A DNA stretch of 64,000 nucleotides from Thiodiazotropha sp040793985 (GCA_040793985.1 JBFNJI010000003.1:620001-684000), one strand, 5' to 3'; positions 43,406 through 52,614 are shown, counted from the stretch's first letter. The notes: generated from the letters alone by a model not told the origin. Made by a program: numbers and translations.

Positions 43406-43824
43406 TCCGTGTACTCGGAATCGGGTCACCCTTCGGTGCCGATCAACTGGCCTGGCAGGCCATCGATCATCTTGCGGAGCTGGATCTGCAGGGTTGTGAG
43501 CTGTTGAAGCTCGATCGTCCGGGCAGCCAGGTCGTCAGTTACTTTCAAGGTGTTGAAGAGGTCGTGATTATCGACGCCCTGCGTTCGTCAGAGAGCCCGG
43601 GAGGGGTCAGAGCTATAGATCTCGAGTCGCTGCACCAGGAGGCGTGCCTGACCTCAAGCCACGGTTTCGGTGTGGTTGATGCGGTTGCCTTGGCAGAGCG
43701 GCTGGGCGAACTGCCATCGCGACTCAGTGTCATCGGCATAGAGACGGGGGAAGACGTTAACCGGTTGCCGGCCATCGATTTCCCGATGCTGGAAGATCTG
43801 TTTCGCCGCTTGTTAGTCCCCTGA
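43402..43824 (+). CDS. Hydrogenase maturation endopeptidase (HycI/HyaD type)
   Basis: 140 residues. It is predicted to cleave the C-terminal peptide of the large subunit just upstream. Candidate nickel-sensing residues are Asp14 (GIGSPFGADQLAW), Asp near 59 (VVIIDALRS) and His near 87 (TSSHGFGVVDA). The usual GIGNxxxxDDG motif is altered to GIGSPFGADQLAW, so Asn is replaced by Ser and the second Asp by Gln. It overlaps the large subunit gene by ATGA. No hyp genes are in the window, so cofactor assembly proteins must be encoded elsewhere. Confidence 0.87.
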   Translation: MIRVLGIGSPFGADQLAWQAIDHLAELDLQGCELLKLDRPGSQVVSYFQGVEEVVIIDALRSSESPGGVRAIDLESLHQEACLTSSHGFGVVDAVALAERLGELPSRLSVIGIETGEDVNRLPAIDFPMLEDLFRRLLVP

Positions 43825-43922
43825 ACCGGGGACCGGCCATCGGGGGTTCCAGTACGGGTCTCGGCATCAGGTTTTCAACCCCTTGCCGATAAGAGAGAGG
43901 GAGGTGCAATCCGGGAGTGGTG

Positions 43923-46301
43923 ATGAAGCCAAAACAGATCGGCCGGTTCCAAGTCGGCAAGCAGCTGGGGGTAGGCAATCAGGGTACTGTCTATCTCTGT
44001 CACGACAGCCAGCTGGAACGCAAAGTGGCGATCAAACTGCTCAACAAGTCGCTGATGGAGTCGTCGTTTCTGGACGAGGCCCGTGCGGTAAGCAAGCTTC
44101 AGCATCCCAACATCGTCTCTATCTACGAGGCCGGTAAGCAGCAGCAGATTCCCTATCTGGTTTTTGAGTATGTCGAGGGCGATCTGCTCAAAGACATGAT
44201 TAACGGTGAGCCGCTTGCAACGGCGGATGCGCTGCAGATATTCCAGGGTTTGCTTGAGGGTATGAGCCAGGCGCACAAGGCGGGAATCGTGCATCGCGAT
44301 CTGAAGCCGGCTAACATTATCATCAGCAATGACAAGGTGCCGAAAATTATGGATTTCGGTATCGCCCGTCTGATCACCGAGGCTACAGGACCCGATCGTA
44401 AGCTGATCGGCACCCCCCGTTACTTGGCACCTGAGTATATTCAAAAGGGTGAAGTCGGGCCCCAGGCAGATGTCTTCGCCCTCGGCCTGATCCTCGATGA
44501 GATGCTTACCGGAATGCCGGTATTCAGTGGCCAGAATCAACAGATTGTTATCGATGCAATACTAAAGCTCGAGCCCAGGCCTCCCTCCCAGTTCAACACA
44601 TCGGTGGATGAAAAGCTTGACCGCTTTGTACTCAAGTCCCTGGAGAAGGATCCTGCCTTGCGGTACCGTGATGCCACGGAGATGCAGCAGGCCTTCAATG
44701 AGATGCGCGGCGTCGAGGCTGAGAAGCTGGCTCTTGACGAGGATGCGAGCGGTACCGTCGAGTTCCTACTGCGGCGAATGAAAAGAAAAAGCGACTTTCC
44801 CGCGCTGTCTCAATCGGTGCGCAGCATCAACGCCATGGCGGACGCCAGTAACAAGGACGTCAATCAGATGGCGGGTGTCATCGTCAAGGATTTTGCGCTT
44901 ACCAACAAGATACTGAAGGTGGTCAACTCCGCATACTATGGGCGATTCTCGGGAAGGATCGGTACCGTCTCTCGTGCTGTTGTGGTTCTGGGTACGCAGT
45001 CTATCCGTTCCCTGGCGGCATCATTGATCTTTTTCGAGCATATCGAAAACAAGCAGCAGGCCGAATATCTTCGGGACTTGGTTTCATCGGCGATGTTCCG
45101 TGCGACCCTGGCACACAAGGTCGCGGGGGAAATCGATCAACATGAAGCCGAGGCCTATTTTCTCACCGGTCTATTGAACGACCTCGGGAAATTACTGGTG
45201 GCGTTCTACCTGCCAGAGGAGTCGCAGGAGATCGAACGTTTGATCAAGGTTGAGAACAAGGACTTAATCACCGCCCAGCATAGCGTACTCGGTGTCAGTT
45301 TTGAGAAGATCGGAACTGAGATCGCCGCGCAATGGAATTTCCCCAAGACACTGGTCGACAGCATGAAACATTGGCAGGGAGATCACAAACCTGTCAATCG
45401 TGTGGAACGCAGGCGCCTGGTCTCCGCGTTTGCGCATGAGGCGATGACGGTGATGATCGAGTCGGGGCTTGACGACAAATCGGCGTTGGAGACCTTGAGT
45501 AACAAATATGCGAAGGGACTCAATATCACGAATAAGCAGTTCAGCCGCTTGGCAAGCCAGTCCATCGAGGAGTTTCAAGAGGTGGCGAAGGCGATATCGG
45601 GCGATATTTCCGATCAATTCATCGAAAAGCTCACCAGTAAAAGCGATGATTTGCAGTCACACAAGGGGGTGGAAAGAGGTCTGCCGAAGGCTATGGAGGA
45701 GGACGGGTTGGCTGAGACGCAAATCCTCGACGAGGATGGTACCAAGCCTCTCGAGTCGGCACCTGGTGAAGTCAATTCTGTTTCAACCCCGGTAGATGCG
45801 GAATCGCTGTTGATGGATGGCCTGCAGGAGGTGACCGGAATGTTGGTGGGTAACCACAGTGTCTCCGAGATCTTCAATGTGGTGCTTGAGACCATGTATC
45901 GTGCCATCGGATTCCAACGGGTGATATTGGCGCTGCTGGACCGGAAACGAGGCGAAATGGTCGGTAGGTTGGGTTTCGGCAGTTCGGCCGATGAGTTTGT
46001 TCAGCGTTTTCATTTTCCCACGGCCTATAGCGTGGATGTCTTTCACGGGGCATTGAAAAACGCGGTGGATGTCTATATTGCCGACACCACCGAGAAGAAG
46101 ATACAGGCGGACATACCGGATTGGTACAAAAGCATATCCAGCGCCGGCTCGTTCCTGCTCTTTCCCCTGGTGGTCAACAACCGGGCAGTGGGTTTGATCT
46201 ATGCGGATCATACCAATCCCCGCGGTGTGGAGATAGACAAGAAAAGGCTCAATCTGCTGAAGTCCCTGAGAAATCAGATTGTATTGGCAGTGAAGTCCTG
46301 A
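43923..46301 (+). CDS. Ser/Thr protein kinase - HDOD - GAF fusion protein
   Basis: 792 residues from the ATG at 43923 (GGGAG 6 nt upstream). Residues ~8-265 are a complete Hanks-type kinase: glycine loop LGVGNQGTVY, Lys38, HRDLKPAN (His124 to Asn131), DFG at 144-146 and APE near 170. Residues ~295-500 are an HDOD domain (LTNKILKVVNSAYYGR, SIRSLAASLIFFEHI), a metal-less HD relative used in signalling. Residues ~620-790 are a GAF domain (ILALLDRKRGEMVGRLGFG). No membrane helix is seen. It follows the hydrogenase protease gene by 98 bp and may sense redox or a small molecule through GAF. A regulatory link to hydrogenase is only positional. Confidence 0.9.
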   Translation: MKPKQIGRFQVGKQLGVGNQGTVYLCHDSQLERKVAIKLLNKSLMESSFLDEARAVSKLQHPNIVSIYEAGKQQQIPYLVFEYVEGDLLKDMINGEPLATADALQIFQGLLEGMSQAHKAGIVHRDLKPANIIISNDKVPKIMDFGIARLITEATGPDRKLIGTPRYLAPEYIQKGEVGPQADVFALGLILDEMLTGMPVFSGQNQQIVIDAILKLEPRPPSQFNTSVDEKLDRFVLKSLEKDPALRYRDATEMQQAFNEMRGVEAEKLALDEDASGTVEFLLRRMKRKSDFPALSQSVRSINAMADASNKDVNQMAGVIVKDFALTNKILKVVNSAYYGRFSGRIGTVSRAVVVLGTQSIRSLAASLIFFEHIENKQQAEYLRDLVSSAMFRATLAHKVAGEIDQHEAEAYFLTGLLNDLGKLLVAFYLPEESQEIERLIKVENKDLITAQHSVLGVSFEKIGTEIAAQWNFPKTLVDSMKHWQGDHKPVNRVERRRLVSAFAHEAMTVMIESGLDDKSALETLSNKYAKGLNITNKQFSRLASQSIEEFQEVAKAISGDISDQFIEKLTSKSDDLQSHKGVERGLPKAMEEDGLAETQILDEDGTKPLESAPGEVNSVSTPVDAESLLMDGLQEVTGMLVGNHSVSEIFNVVLETMYRAIGFQRVILALLDRKRGEMVGRLGFGSSADEFVQRFHFPTAYSVDVFHGALKNAVDVYIADTTEKKIQADIPDWYKSISSAGSFLLFPLVVNNRAVGLIYADHTNPRGVEIDKKRLNLLKSLRNQIVLAVKS

Positions 46302-46496
46302 GCGATACCAAACCAGACGCCCATCCGGCTTCCACTTTAGATGTCGCTTACCGCGGCAATTTCAAGAAATGTCTTGCCAAACCCCCGACGAGATTGCACC
46401 GGATTCAAGGATGTGATCCCTGATATCCGGTGCCTGGTATAGCCAACCAATCGACTATATGGATGAAGCCATACACTCAACCGGTACTGCTTGCCG

Positions 46497-48866
46497 CTAC
46501 ATGGCGCTCTTCATGGCAATGTTGGAGAAACCACTCTCATTGCCTTCGGTATCGTAGGTGGTGACTGCAAAGTAGTAGTCGCCAACAGTAAGATTGTCGA
46601 TCGAATACTCGTTGATGGTGCAATCAGCCAGGTCCACGATCTGTTCCATATCTTCACTGCTGGATCCCATGTAGATCTTGTAACCGGCAATTTCGCTCAT
46701 ATCCAGAGACGAGCCGTCGGTGCGTGTTGACGGCGGGATCCAGTTCAGGGATATGCTGCCATTGCCCGCTTCGGCTTCAGTTACCGTGATACTCAGCGGG
46801 TCCAAAGAGGCGCTTGCCGTGCCGTCGGAGACAGCGATTACGATATCATTGTAGATACCGACATCCTCTGCACCCGGTGTACCGCTGAGGACGCCGCTTT
46901 CGCTATTGAAGCTGGCCCATGTCGGGAGATTGGTTATGCTGAAACTCAGCATGTCGTTGTCCGCATCGGAGGCGCTGGGTGCGAAATGATACTCGCTGCC
47001 CACGATAACGTCCTCATCCGCGGTGCCGCTGATCACAGGTTCGCTGTTGGGATCGGAGACATCGTGAATGGTAACCACGCTTATTGAAGGAGAGCCCAGT
47101 GAATAGCCGTCGGACGGTGCATCAAGATGCATTCCCAGGGTTTCGTCCGGCTCCGCGATCTCGTCTGTCAGGGTGTCGAGCGTGATGGTTTTGCTTGTTT
47201 CGCCATCTGCGAAGACCAATGGTGTCCAGACGTAACCGTTGTAGTCGAGCGTATTCCGCGCCTCCCTTCCGTAGGTGCCGTAGTTGACAGTGGCCTCACC
47301 ATTGCCGTTGTCTCTGGTGATGGTCAGGGTGACGGAGTTGCCTTCATCGACGCTATACTCGGCCTCTGCGAATTGGAATGTTCCACCCTGGGTCGCATTA
47401 TCCGCAACGGTGATGGTAAATCCGCCTAGGCTTGCGACTTCGCTGCCGTCGGATACGCTGATGACGATATTCGAATAGCTGCCTGCCGAATTGGAGTCCG
47501 GGGTTCCGCTGAGGTTTCCGCTGCTCGGATCGAAGACCGCCCAACCAGGCATGTTGCTGATTGAGAAGGTCAGCGCGTCGCCATCGGGATCAGTGGCGCT
47601 TGGGGTGAAACTGTAGGCACTCTCCTCGTCGACACTGTCGGCGGGCGATCCGCTGATAGTGGGCGCGCGATTGGTTTCGGCTACCGTGATATTGAAGGTG
47701 TTCAGGGAGGCTACTGCATGCCCGTCGGAGACACTGATGCGGATTCCGCTGGTGGTGCCCGCGTCGCTGTAACCCGGTTCACCGCTGAGGGCGCCGGTTG
47801 AGGTGTCGAAACTTGCCCAGGCGGGCCTGTTAACGATAGTGAAGCTCAGGTTCTCGCCATCTGCGTCGCTGGCCTGGGGCACGAAGGAATAGCTGGCGCC
47901 TTCAGCGACCGAAGTTGCGGGGATGCCGCTGATGGTGGGTGCCCGATTGGCTTCACCGACCGTGATGCTGAAGGCGGCGAGGGTTGCCGTCACATTACCA
48001 TCGGAGACACTGATGTGGATATTGCTGGTGGTGCCCGCATCGCTGTAACCCGGGGTGCCGCTAAGGGTGCCGGAGGAAGCGTTGAAGTCTGCCCAGTCCG
48101 GTCTGTTTTGGATAGAGAAACTCAGGCTGTCGCCGTCTGCATCGCTGGCCTGTGGTGTGAAGGAGTAGCTGACGCCTTCCGTAACGGATGTGGTCGGGAT
48201 GCCGCTGATTGTCGGCGGCCGGTTGGTGTTGTCGACAGTGATGCTGAAGGCATCGAGGGAGGCCGAGTCGCTGCCATCGCTGACGCTGATGCGGATATTG
48301 TCGCTGGTGCCCGCCGCATTGTAACCGGGTGTACCGCTGAGTCTGCCTGTGGATTCGCTGAAATTTGCCCAGGCGGGCTTGTTTACGATCGAGAAAGTGA
48401 GGCTGTCGCCATCCGCATCATTGGCGCCGGGGGTGAAACTGTAAGCCTCGCCCTCTGCAACCTGGTTTCGTGGCGATCCGCTGATTACGGGTGCTGTGTT
48501 TTCGGCGGGGGGTTCGGATCCGCTGAAGCAGTCGGCCGGTGCCCGATTGACATCCTTTATCAGCGCAACGGTGCCGTTTTCAGCGCGTGCACTGCAGGGA
48601 ATGGAAGCCGGGCCATAGAATTTGAAACGCCATCTGCCGCGCTTGTTGATTCGTTTGGTGCCGAGAGAGATATCCGTGCCAGCGACAAAAAGTTCAACTG
48701 TCGTATAGGGTGTTCCCGTTCCCTTGAATACCAGTAGGTCCTTGCTTGCTCTCCATGCTGCCCGGTCGAAGGTTAAGTAGTCAGTGCCGGCTTGCAGTTG
48801 ATTGATCTCGGTCAGGTATAGTGCGGGGAGTAGAATCAGCGAGAGGAGAGTGCGTAGAGCTTTCAT
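46497..48866 (-). CDS. Secreted protein with cadherin/Ig-like repeats, Calx-beta and fibronectin III domains
   Basis: 789 residues with an N-terminal signal peptide (~1-26). After a ~90-residue beta region come four tandem dystroglycan-type cadherin-like (He_PIG) repeats of ~92 residues. Each has the pattern (V/T)ISG-P...EG-YSF-P...DADGD-L-F-I-N-P-WA-F...G-LSGTPG...I-ISVSDG. A Calx-beta domain (FAEAEYSVDEGNSVTLTITR) follows, then a fifth repeat and a fibronectin III domain. Asp-rich DADGDSL turns suggest Ca2+ binding. No C-terminal sorting signal is evident. An adhesin or matrix protein is likely. The gene is monocistronic. Confidence 0.87.
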   Translation of the reverse strand: MKALRTLLSLILLPALYLTEINQLQAGTDYLTFDRAAWRASKDLLVFKGTGTPYTTVELFVAGTDISLGTKRINKRGRWRFKFYGPASIPCSARAENGTVALIKDVNRAPADCFSGSEPPAENTAPVISGSPRNQVAEGEAYSFTPGANDADGDSLTFSIVNKPAWANFSESTGRLSGTPGYNAAGTSDNIRISVSDGSDSASLDAFSITVDNTNRPPTISGIPTTSVTEGVSYSFTPQASDADGDSLSFSIQNRPDWADFNASSGTLSGTPGYSDAGTTSNIHISVSDGNVTATLAAFSITVGEANRAPTISGIPATSVAEGASYSFVPQASDADGENLSFTIVNRPAWASFDTSTGALSGEPGYSDAGTTSGIRISVSDGHAVASLNTFNITVAETNRAPTISGSPADSVDEESAYSFTPSATDPDGDALTFSISNMPGWAVFDPSSGNLSGTPDSNSAGSYSNIVISVSDGSEVASLGGFTITVADNATQGGTFQFAEAEYSVDEGNSVTLTITRDNGNGEATVNYGTYGREARNTLDYNGYVWTPLVFADGETSKTITLDTLTDEIAEPDETLGMHLDAPSDGYSLGSPSISVVTIHDVSDPNSEPVISGTADEDVIVGSEYHFAPSASDADNDMLSFSITNLPTWASFNSESGVLSGTPGAEDVGIYNDIVIAVSDGTASASLDPLSITVTEAEAGNGSISLNWIPPSTRTDGSSLDMSEIAGYKIYMGSSSEDMEQIVDLADCTINEYSIDNLTVGDYYFAVTTYDTEGNESGFSNIAMKSAM

Positions 48867-49298
48867 GGGACAACCTCGGTAGTAAATTCCTTTATGCTCA
48901 CTATGGCGGTCATTCCCCTCTTTTATTCATTTACAAGATCACAGTTTTACAGGACCGATTTCACACAATCTGTTGCCGCCTGCAGCAATGTGAAAGAGCT
49001 CGAAAATATGTCATTCAGATTGTTAAAATTCCTGAAAACAACATGCCATGCCCTTGCCTTTTCGCGGAGTCGTTATCGGCTGCGGAAGAAGTGAGAACTG
49101 GTCGAAATCCAATCTGAGAGTTGCTTCTAAAAAAGCCTTGGTAATGTGCTCTTTTATGGTATTTAAATTCTGTTGATTATTCGCAATTTTTGCTTTTTTT
49201 ACCGTGTTTTTTTCAATAAAAGTATTAAATAGTGTTCGATTAAAAATATTGATGATTGACTACAATAAACCTAATTAAACATATGGGTGGAGCAGCGA
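48867..49298. other. 432-bp AT-rich divergent intergenic region
   Basis: No convincing gene. The region separates the repeat protein (minus) from the YceI-like gene (plus) and becomes very AT-rich from about 49120, including TTTTTTACCGTG and TTTTTTCAATAAAAG tracts near 49195-49225. It should hold both promoters. Confidence 0.6.
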
Positions 49299-49931
49299 AT
49301 GAATATGATTAAAATTCCCCTCAATATTGTTCTTTTAATGTTCTCGCCTTTTTTTGTTGTGCAATCGGTTCAGGCTTCCGACTATGTGATCGATACCGAG
49401 GGTGGGCATGCCTATATACAATTCAAGATCAGTCACCTTGGGTTCAGTTGGCTGACAGGGCGATTTAATCGATTTTCCGGTGAGTTCAGTTACCCTGAAA
49501 AGGACCCTTCAAGTGCACGCATCGAAGTTGTCATCGATACCGCCAGTATCGACTCAAACCATGCCGAGCGGGACAAGCATCTCAAGGATGAGGACTTTCT
49601 CCATGTTGAGGCTCATCCGGAGGCCAGGTTTGTCAGTACCTCCTATCGAGAACTTGGTGGAGGCAAGGCGAGGCTGTCGGGCGAGCTAACCCTGAAAGGC
49701 ATTACCCGCCCGATCCAGATCGAGGTGGAGCATATTGGTGCAGGTACCGATCCTTGGGGAGGGTACAGACGCGGTTTTTCCGGCACTACGCGACTCGTCC
49801 TGGCCGACTTCGGTATCACCAAATACCTCGGTGATGCCGCGAAGACCATGACGTTGAGTCTCGGAATCGAGGGTATACGTAAAAAATCACAGCACAAGCC
49901 GAGGAAGCCCGGTGGCGTGCGCCTTCGCTAA
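49299..49931 (+). CDS. YceI-family periplasmic lipocalin-like protein
   Basis: 210 residues from the ATG at 49299, with GGAG 6 nt upstream. An in-frame GTG at 49287 would place the ribosome site inside the gene. A signal peptide ends after VQSVQA (~27), and the mature start DYVIDTEGGHAYIQFKISHL is the YceI hallmark. Further family features are SIDSNHAERDKHLKDEDFL and GELTLKGITRPI. YceI proteins form a lipid- or isoprenoid-binding beta barrel. The basic C-terminal tail (KKSQHKPRKPGG) is unusual. Alone on the plus strand. Confidence 0.93.
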   Translation: MNMIKIPLNIVLLMFSPFFVVQSVQASDYVIDTEGGHAYIQFKISHLGFSWLTGRFNRFSGEFSYPEKDPSSARIEVVIDTASIDSNHAERDKHLKDEDFLHVEAHPEARFVSTSYRELGGGKARLSGELTLKGITRPIQIEVEHIGAGTDPWGGYRRGFSGTTRLVLADFGITKYLGDAAKTMTLSLGIEGIRKKSQHKPRKPGGVRLR

Positions 49932-49973
49932 GGTCAGGCGCCTGAGCGGAGTGGATGGTGGTTAGCTTGATAT

Positions 49974-50372
49974 TTATGTATGCAGCCATTCAACGCGAAA
50001 ACGGATCTTGCGCCAGGGATTATCCTCCTCGAGGAGGCGTACAATGGTCGTCTCCAGCCGTTCGCCCTGATCCAGCAGGCGCGCAAGGGTGCGGTTCTCA
50101 TGGCGGGGGATGTAACCCAGATGTTCATTCTTGAACCAAACCGCTATGGCGTAGCGGTCATGGGGATTGCTCGGTTCCCGTTTGAGATGAAGCTGCTCGC
50201 CTACGCGTAGAAATGACCAGATCGCCGCTGCGCGATGATATTGGAAGCCGGCCAACGGTGACTCCTGAAGCACTACTTTGCGCCGAGGCGGGCATATGAG
50301 GCCCCCTGAGCCGATTCCAGTGGTGTAATTGACGATCTTGAGCAGTTTTGCCAGGAAATTTCGACTCTTCAT
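49974..50372 (-). CDS. Stand-alone HIRAN-domain protein
   Basis: 132 residues from the ATG at 50372 (GGGAG 8 nt upstream). A start at 50426 is less likely. Residues ~35-125 are a HIRAN domain (SPLAGFQYHRAAAIWSFLRV, LHLKREPSNPHDRYAIAVWF, LGYIPRHENRTLARLLDQGE), the module that binds 3' DNA ends in the HLTF/Rad5 helicases. Here it is not fused to a helicase or nuclease. In bacteria stand-alone HIRAN proteins have been linked by inference to stalled forks or phage defence. Function unproven. Confidence 0.85.
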   Translation of the reverse strand: MKSRNFLAKLLKIVNYTTGIGSGGLICPPRRKVVLQESPLAGFQYHRAAAIWSFLRVGEQLHLKREPSNPHDRYAIAVWFKNEHLGYIPRHENRTLARLLDQGERLETTIVRLLEEDNPWRKIRFRVEWLHT

Positions 50373-50458
50373 GCTGTACACTCCCTTCTGCCTGAGTAGG
50401 GGAGAATAACCTGGGTGCGGGCTCATTCCATGAGCCCCCTATAGAGGTGAGTAACGTC

Positions 50459-50860
50459 ATGCTGGACTATATCCTGTTCGACGAGCGCTCTTGGCGCGAT
50501 TTTATCGGGTTCCTGCAACAGTTGGGTCTGCAGCCGACGGTTGCGGTCGAGGAGGAGGGATGGATGGTCGCCCTGCCCGAGGACCTGGACGAAGAGACGG
50601 ATGCGAAGATCGAGGCCTTTTATGAGCGCTTGCTGGACAGGGATGGGAATCAGATCGCCGAGCGTGAAGGTGAGGCGCATCTCCACGCTGCGGGTGTGAA
50701 TGTCACCCTGCAGGACGGACGCGTGGTACAGGCGGTTATCGATCCGGGATTGATGCAGCGTCTGCTGACTGCGGTTTCTCCCCATGAACTGGGGGTGTTT
50801 GTGGATGCGATAGTCGCCGCGGTGGAGCAGCCGGACGCCAGGCCCCTGTGTCAACGTTGA
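50459..50860 (+). CDS. Hypothetical acidic protein
   Basis: 133 residues from the ATG at 50459, with GAGGTGAG 7 nt upstream. An in-frame GTG at 50447 overlaps that site. No signal peptide or membrane helix. The sequence alternates helices and strands (YILFDERSWRDFIGFLQQLG, WMVALPEDLDEETDAKIEAF). I recognise no domain, though similar conserved proteins occur in gammaproteobacteria. It overlaps the end of the convergent small membrane protein gene by 10 bp. Confidence 0.7.
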   Translation: MLDYILFDERSWRDFIGFLQQLGLQPTVAVEEEGWMVALPEDLDEETDAKIEAFYERLLDRDGNQIAEREGEAHLHAAGVNVTLQDGRVVQAVIDPGLMQRLLTAVSPHELGVFVDAIVAAVEQPDARPLCQR

Positions 50861-51060
50861 GTCTGCGGCGGCTGCTGTTGCTCCTCCGCCCGGGCCTTCT
50901 CCTCCAGGATACGTTTCGCCTTTCTCCTTTCCACCATCTCTATATACTCTTTCGGTGACTGGTTGATGTTGGTTTCAGGCGGATTGTCGCTACTCTTCAT
51001 GACATAAAGAATACCGAGGATGAGAACGATAAGGACAGCGAAAAATGCTGTGTTACCCAT
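50851..51060 (-). CDS. Small single-helix membrane protein
   Basis: 69 residues. One N-terminal membrane helix (~5-21, FFAVLIVLILGILYVM) is followed by a charged cytoplasmic tail rich in Arg, Lys, Glu and Gln that may form a coiled coil. A GGAGAT site lies about 4 nt before the ATG. It is 40 bp downstream of the HAD phosphatase gene and may be co-transcribed. Function unknown. Confidence 0.65.
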   Translation of the reverse strand: MGNTAFFAVLIVLILGILYVMKSSDNPPETNINQSPKEYIEMVERRKAKRILEEKARAEEQQQPPQTQR

Positions 51061-51100
51061 TTGGTTATCTCCTTAGCTCGTGAGTCTCGACAAGGCGTGC

Positions 51101-51757
51101 TCAAGCGTGCAGCCGTAGAATAGGCCAGTCTCGTGCCTTGGCGATCCTTGTCAGGGTCTCGTCCGGATCCACCGCCACAGGGTTTTCCACGATTTCCAGC
51201 AGGGGGAGGTCGTTGTGGGAGTCGCTGTAGAACCAGCTTCCTCGCAGGTCATGCCGATGCTGCTGCAACCAGCTATGTAGGCGGTTCACCTTGCCTTCCT
51301 TGAAGCTGGGCTCGCCGGCCACCTCCCCGGTGTAGTGGCCATCCAGGGTCTCCGGCTCGGTGGCGATCAGATTCTCGATACCGTAGCTCTGTGCAATGGG
51401 GCTGGTGATAAATGCGTTGGTGGCGGTGATGATCATCAGTGTATCCCCCGCGCTTCTGTGCTGTTCCACCAATTGGCGGGATTGCCGGCTGATAATGGGC
51501 AAGATCTTACGCTCAAGAAACTCCCTGCGCCAATCAAGCAGGCTCACCATGCTGTTGTCGCGCAGAGGTTTCAGAGAGAAGCGTTGAAAGGCGAGGATAT
51601 CGAGGCGTCCGGCTTCGTAATCCTCGTAGAAACGACGGTTTTCCTGCCTGTAGTTCTCTCCGTCAACTATACCCTTTTCCACAAGGAACTCACCCCAAAG
51701 GTAGTCGGAGTCCCCGGCGAGCAGGGTGTTGTCGAGGTCAAAAATTGCCAATGCCAT
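51101..51757 (-). CDS. HAD-IB family phosphatase (SerB-like)
   Basis: 218 residues. HAD motif I is FDLDNTLLAGDS (Asp7 and Asp9), motif II IITATNAF (Thr/Asn variant), motif III Lys in EGKVNRL, and motif IV SDSHNDLPLLE. A helical cap of about 65 residues after motif I fits subfamily IB, which includes phosphoserine phosphatase and phosphatidylglycerophosphatase-like members. The same-strand small membrane protein follows. Substrate is not certain. Confidence 0.9.
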   Translation of the reverse strand: MALAIFDLDNTLLAGDSDYLWGEFLVEKGIVDGENYRQENRRFYEDYEAGRLDILAFQRFSLKPLRDNSMVSLLDWRREFLERKILPIISRQSRQLVEQHRSAGDTLMIITATNAFITSPIAQSYGIENLIATEPETLDGHYTGEVAGEPSFKEGKVNRLHSWLQQHRHDLRGSWFYSDSHNDLPLLEIVENPVAVDPDETLTRIAKARDWPILRLHA

Positions 51758-51943
51758 ATCAGGGCCCGTTGCTGCGTCTTGCTTATCAAATTGACTCGCT
51801 TAAGAGCGTCATTCATCTGTTCATGCTATGAACAGTAATGGAATATCCATAATTTGCAAAGGCTTATGTTTATCCGCCTTGCCGCTCAGTGGTTTATATG
51901 AAAAAATCTATGAACTTGAAATCGCAATGTTCTGGCTTCTACC

Positions 51944-52468
51944 TTGATTGACACTGACGGTTATCGACCCAATGTAGGCATAATCCTGTGCAACACCAAT
52001 CGCCAACTGTTTTGGGGGCGTCGGGTTGGGCAGGATGCCTGGCAGTTCCCTCAGGGCGGCATCAAGGCGAATGAAACACCTCAACAGGCCATGTATAGGG
52101 AGTTGCGGGAAGAGGTCGGTCTCAAGGCCGAACAGGTCGAGGTGATGGGGGCCACGCGCAACTGGTTGCGCTATCGGCTGCCAGAACGCTATATCCGCCG
52201 CCACCGGGAGCCTCTGTGCATTGGACAGAAGCAGATCTGGTTCCTGCTTCGCGCGCAGTGTGGGGAGGATGCCTTCTGCCTCGACAACTGTGAGACCCCG
52301 GAGTTCGAGGAGTGGCGCTGGGTCAAGTATTGGCAGCCGATCCGTGAGGTGATCTACTTCAAGCGCAATGTTTATGCCAAGGCACTGCAAGAGCTTGCGC
52401 CGCTGCTCTATCCGGAAGGGACGCCCAACCGGTTCCATACCAATTACCTGCGACAGCAGCGGCGTTGA
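51944..52468 (+). CDS. rppH: RNA pyrophosphohydrolase RppH
   Basis: 174 residues. The protein removes pyrophosphate from mRNA 5' ends and so starts RNase E-dependent decay. The N-terminus IDTDGYRPNVGIILCN and the Nudix box GGIKANETPQQAMYRELREEVGL agree with E. coli RppH throughout, including TRNWLRYRLPER and CIGQKQIWFLL. The start codon is TTG, supported by alignment with RppH; no strong ribosome site is visible. A 13-codon ATG mini-ORF (51910-51951) overlaps the TTG. The gene is followed by ptsP, the usual order in gammaproteobacteria. Confidence 0.95.
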   Translation: MIDTDGYRPNVGIILCNTNRQLFWGRRVGQDAWQFPQGGIKANETPQQAMYRELREEVGLKAEQVEVMGATRNWLRYRLPERYIRRHREPLCIGQKQIWFLLRAQCGEDAFCLDNCETPEFEEWRWVKYWQPIREVIYFKRNVYAKALQELAPLLYPEGTPNRFHTNYLRQQRR

Positions 52469-52614
52469 CCAGCGTTTGATCCGCTGCCGACCATCAACGG
52501 ATTCGGCAAGCCCAAAGCTTCGCCCCGGTATGCGGAACTACCGAAAACAGGGCAGGGCGGCATCGAATCGCCGATGCGGTCAGCTGTCCAACCATTCGCC
52601 TAAGGACCGCCCGT

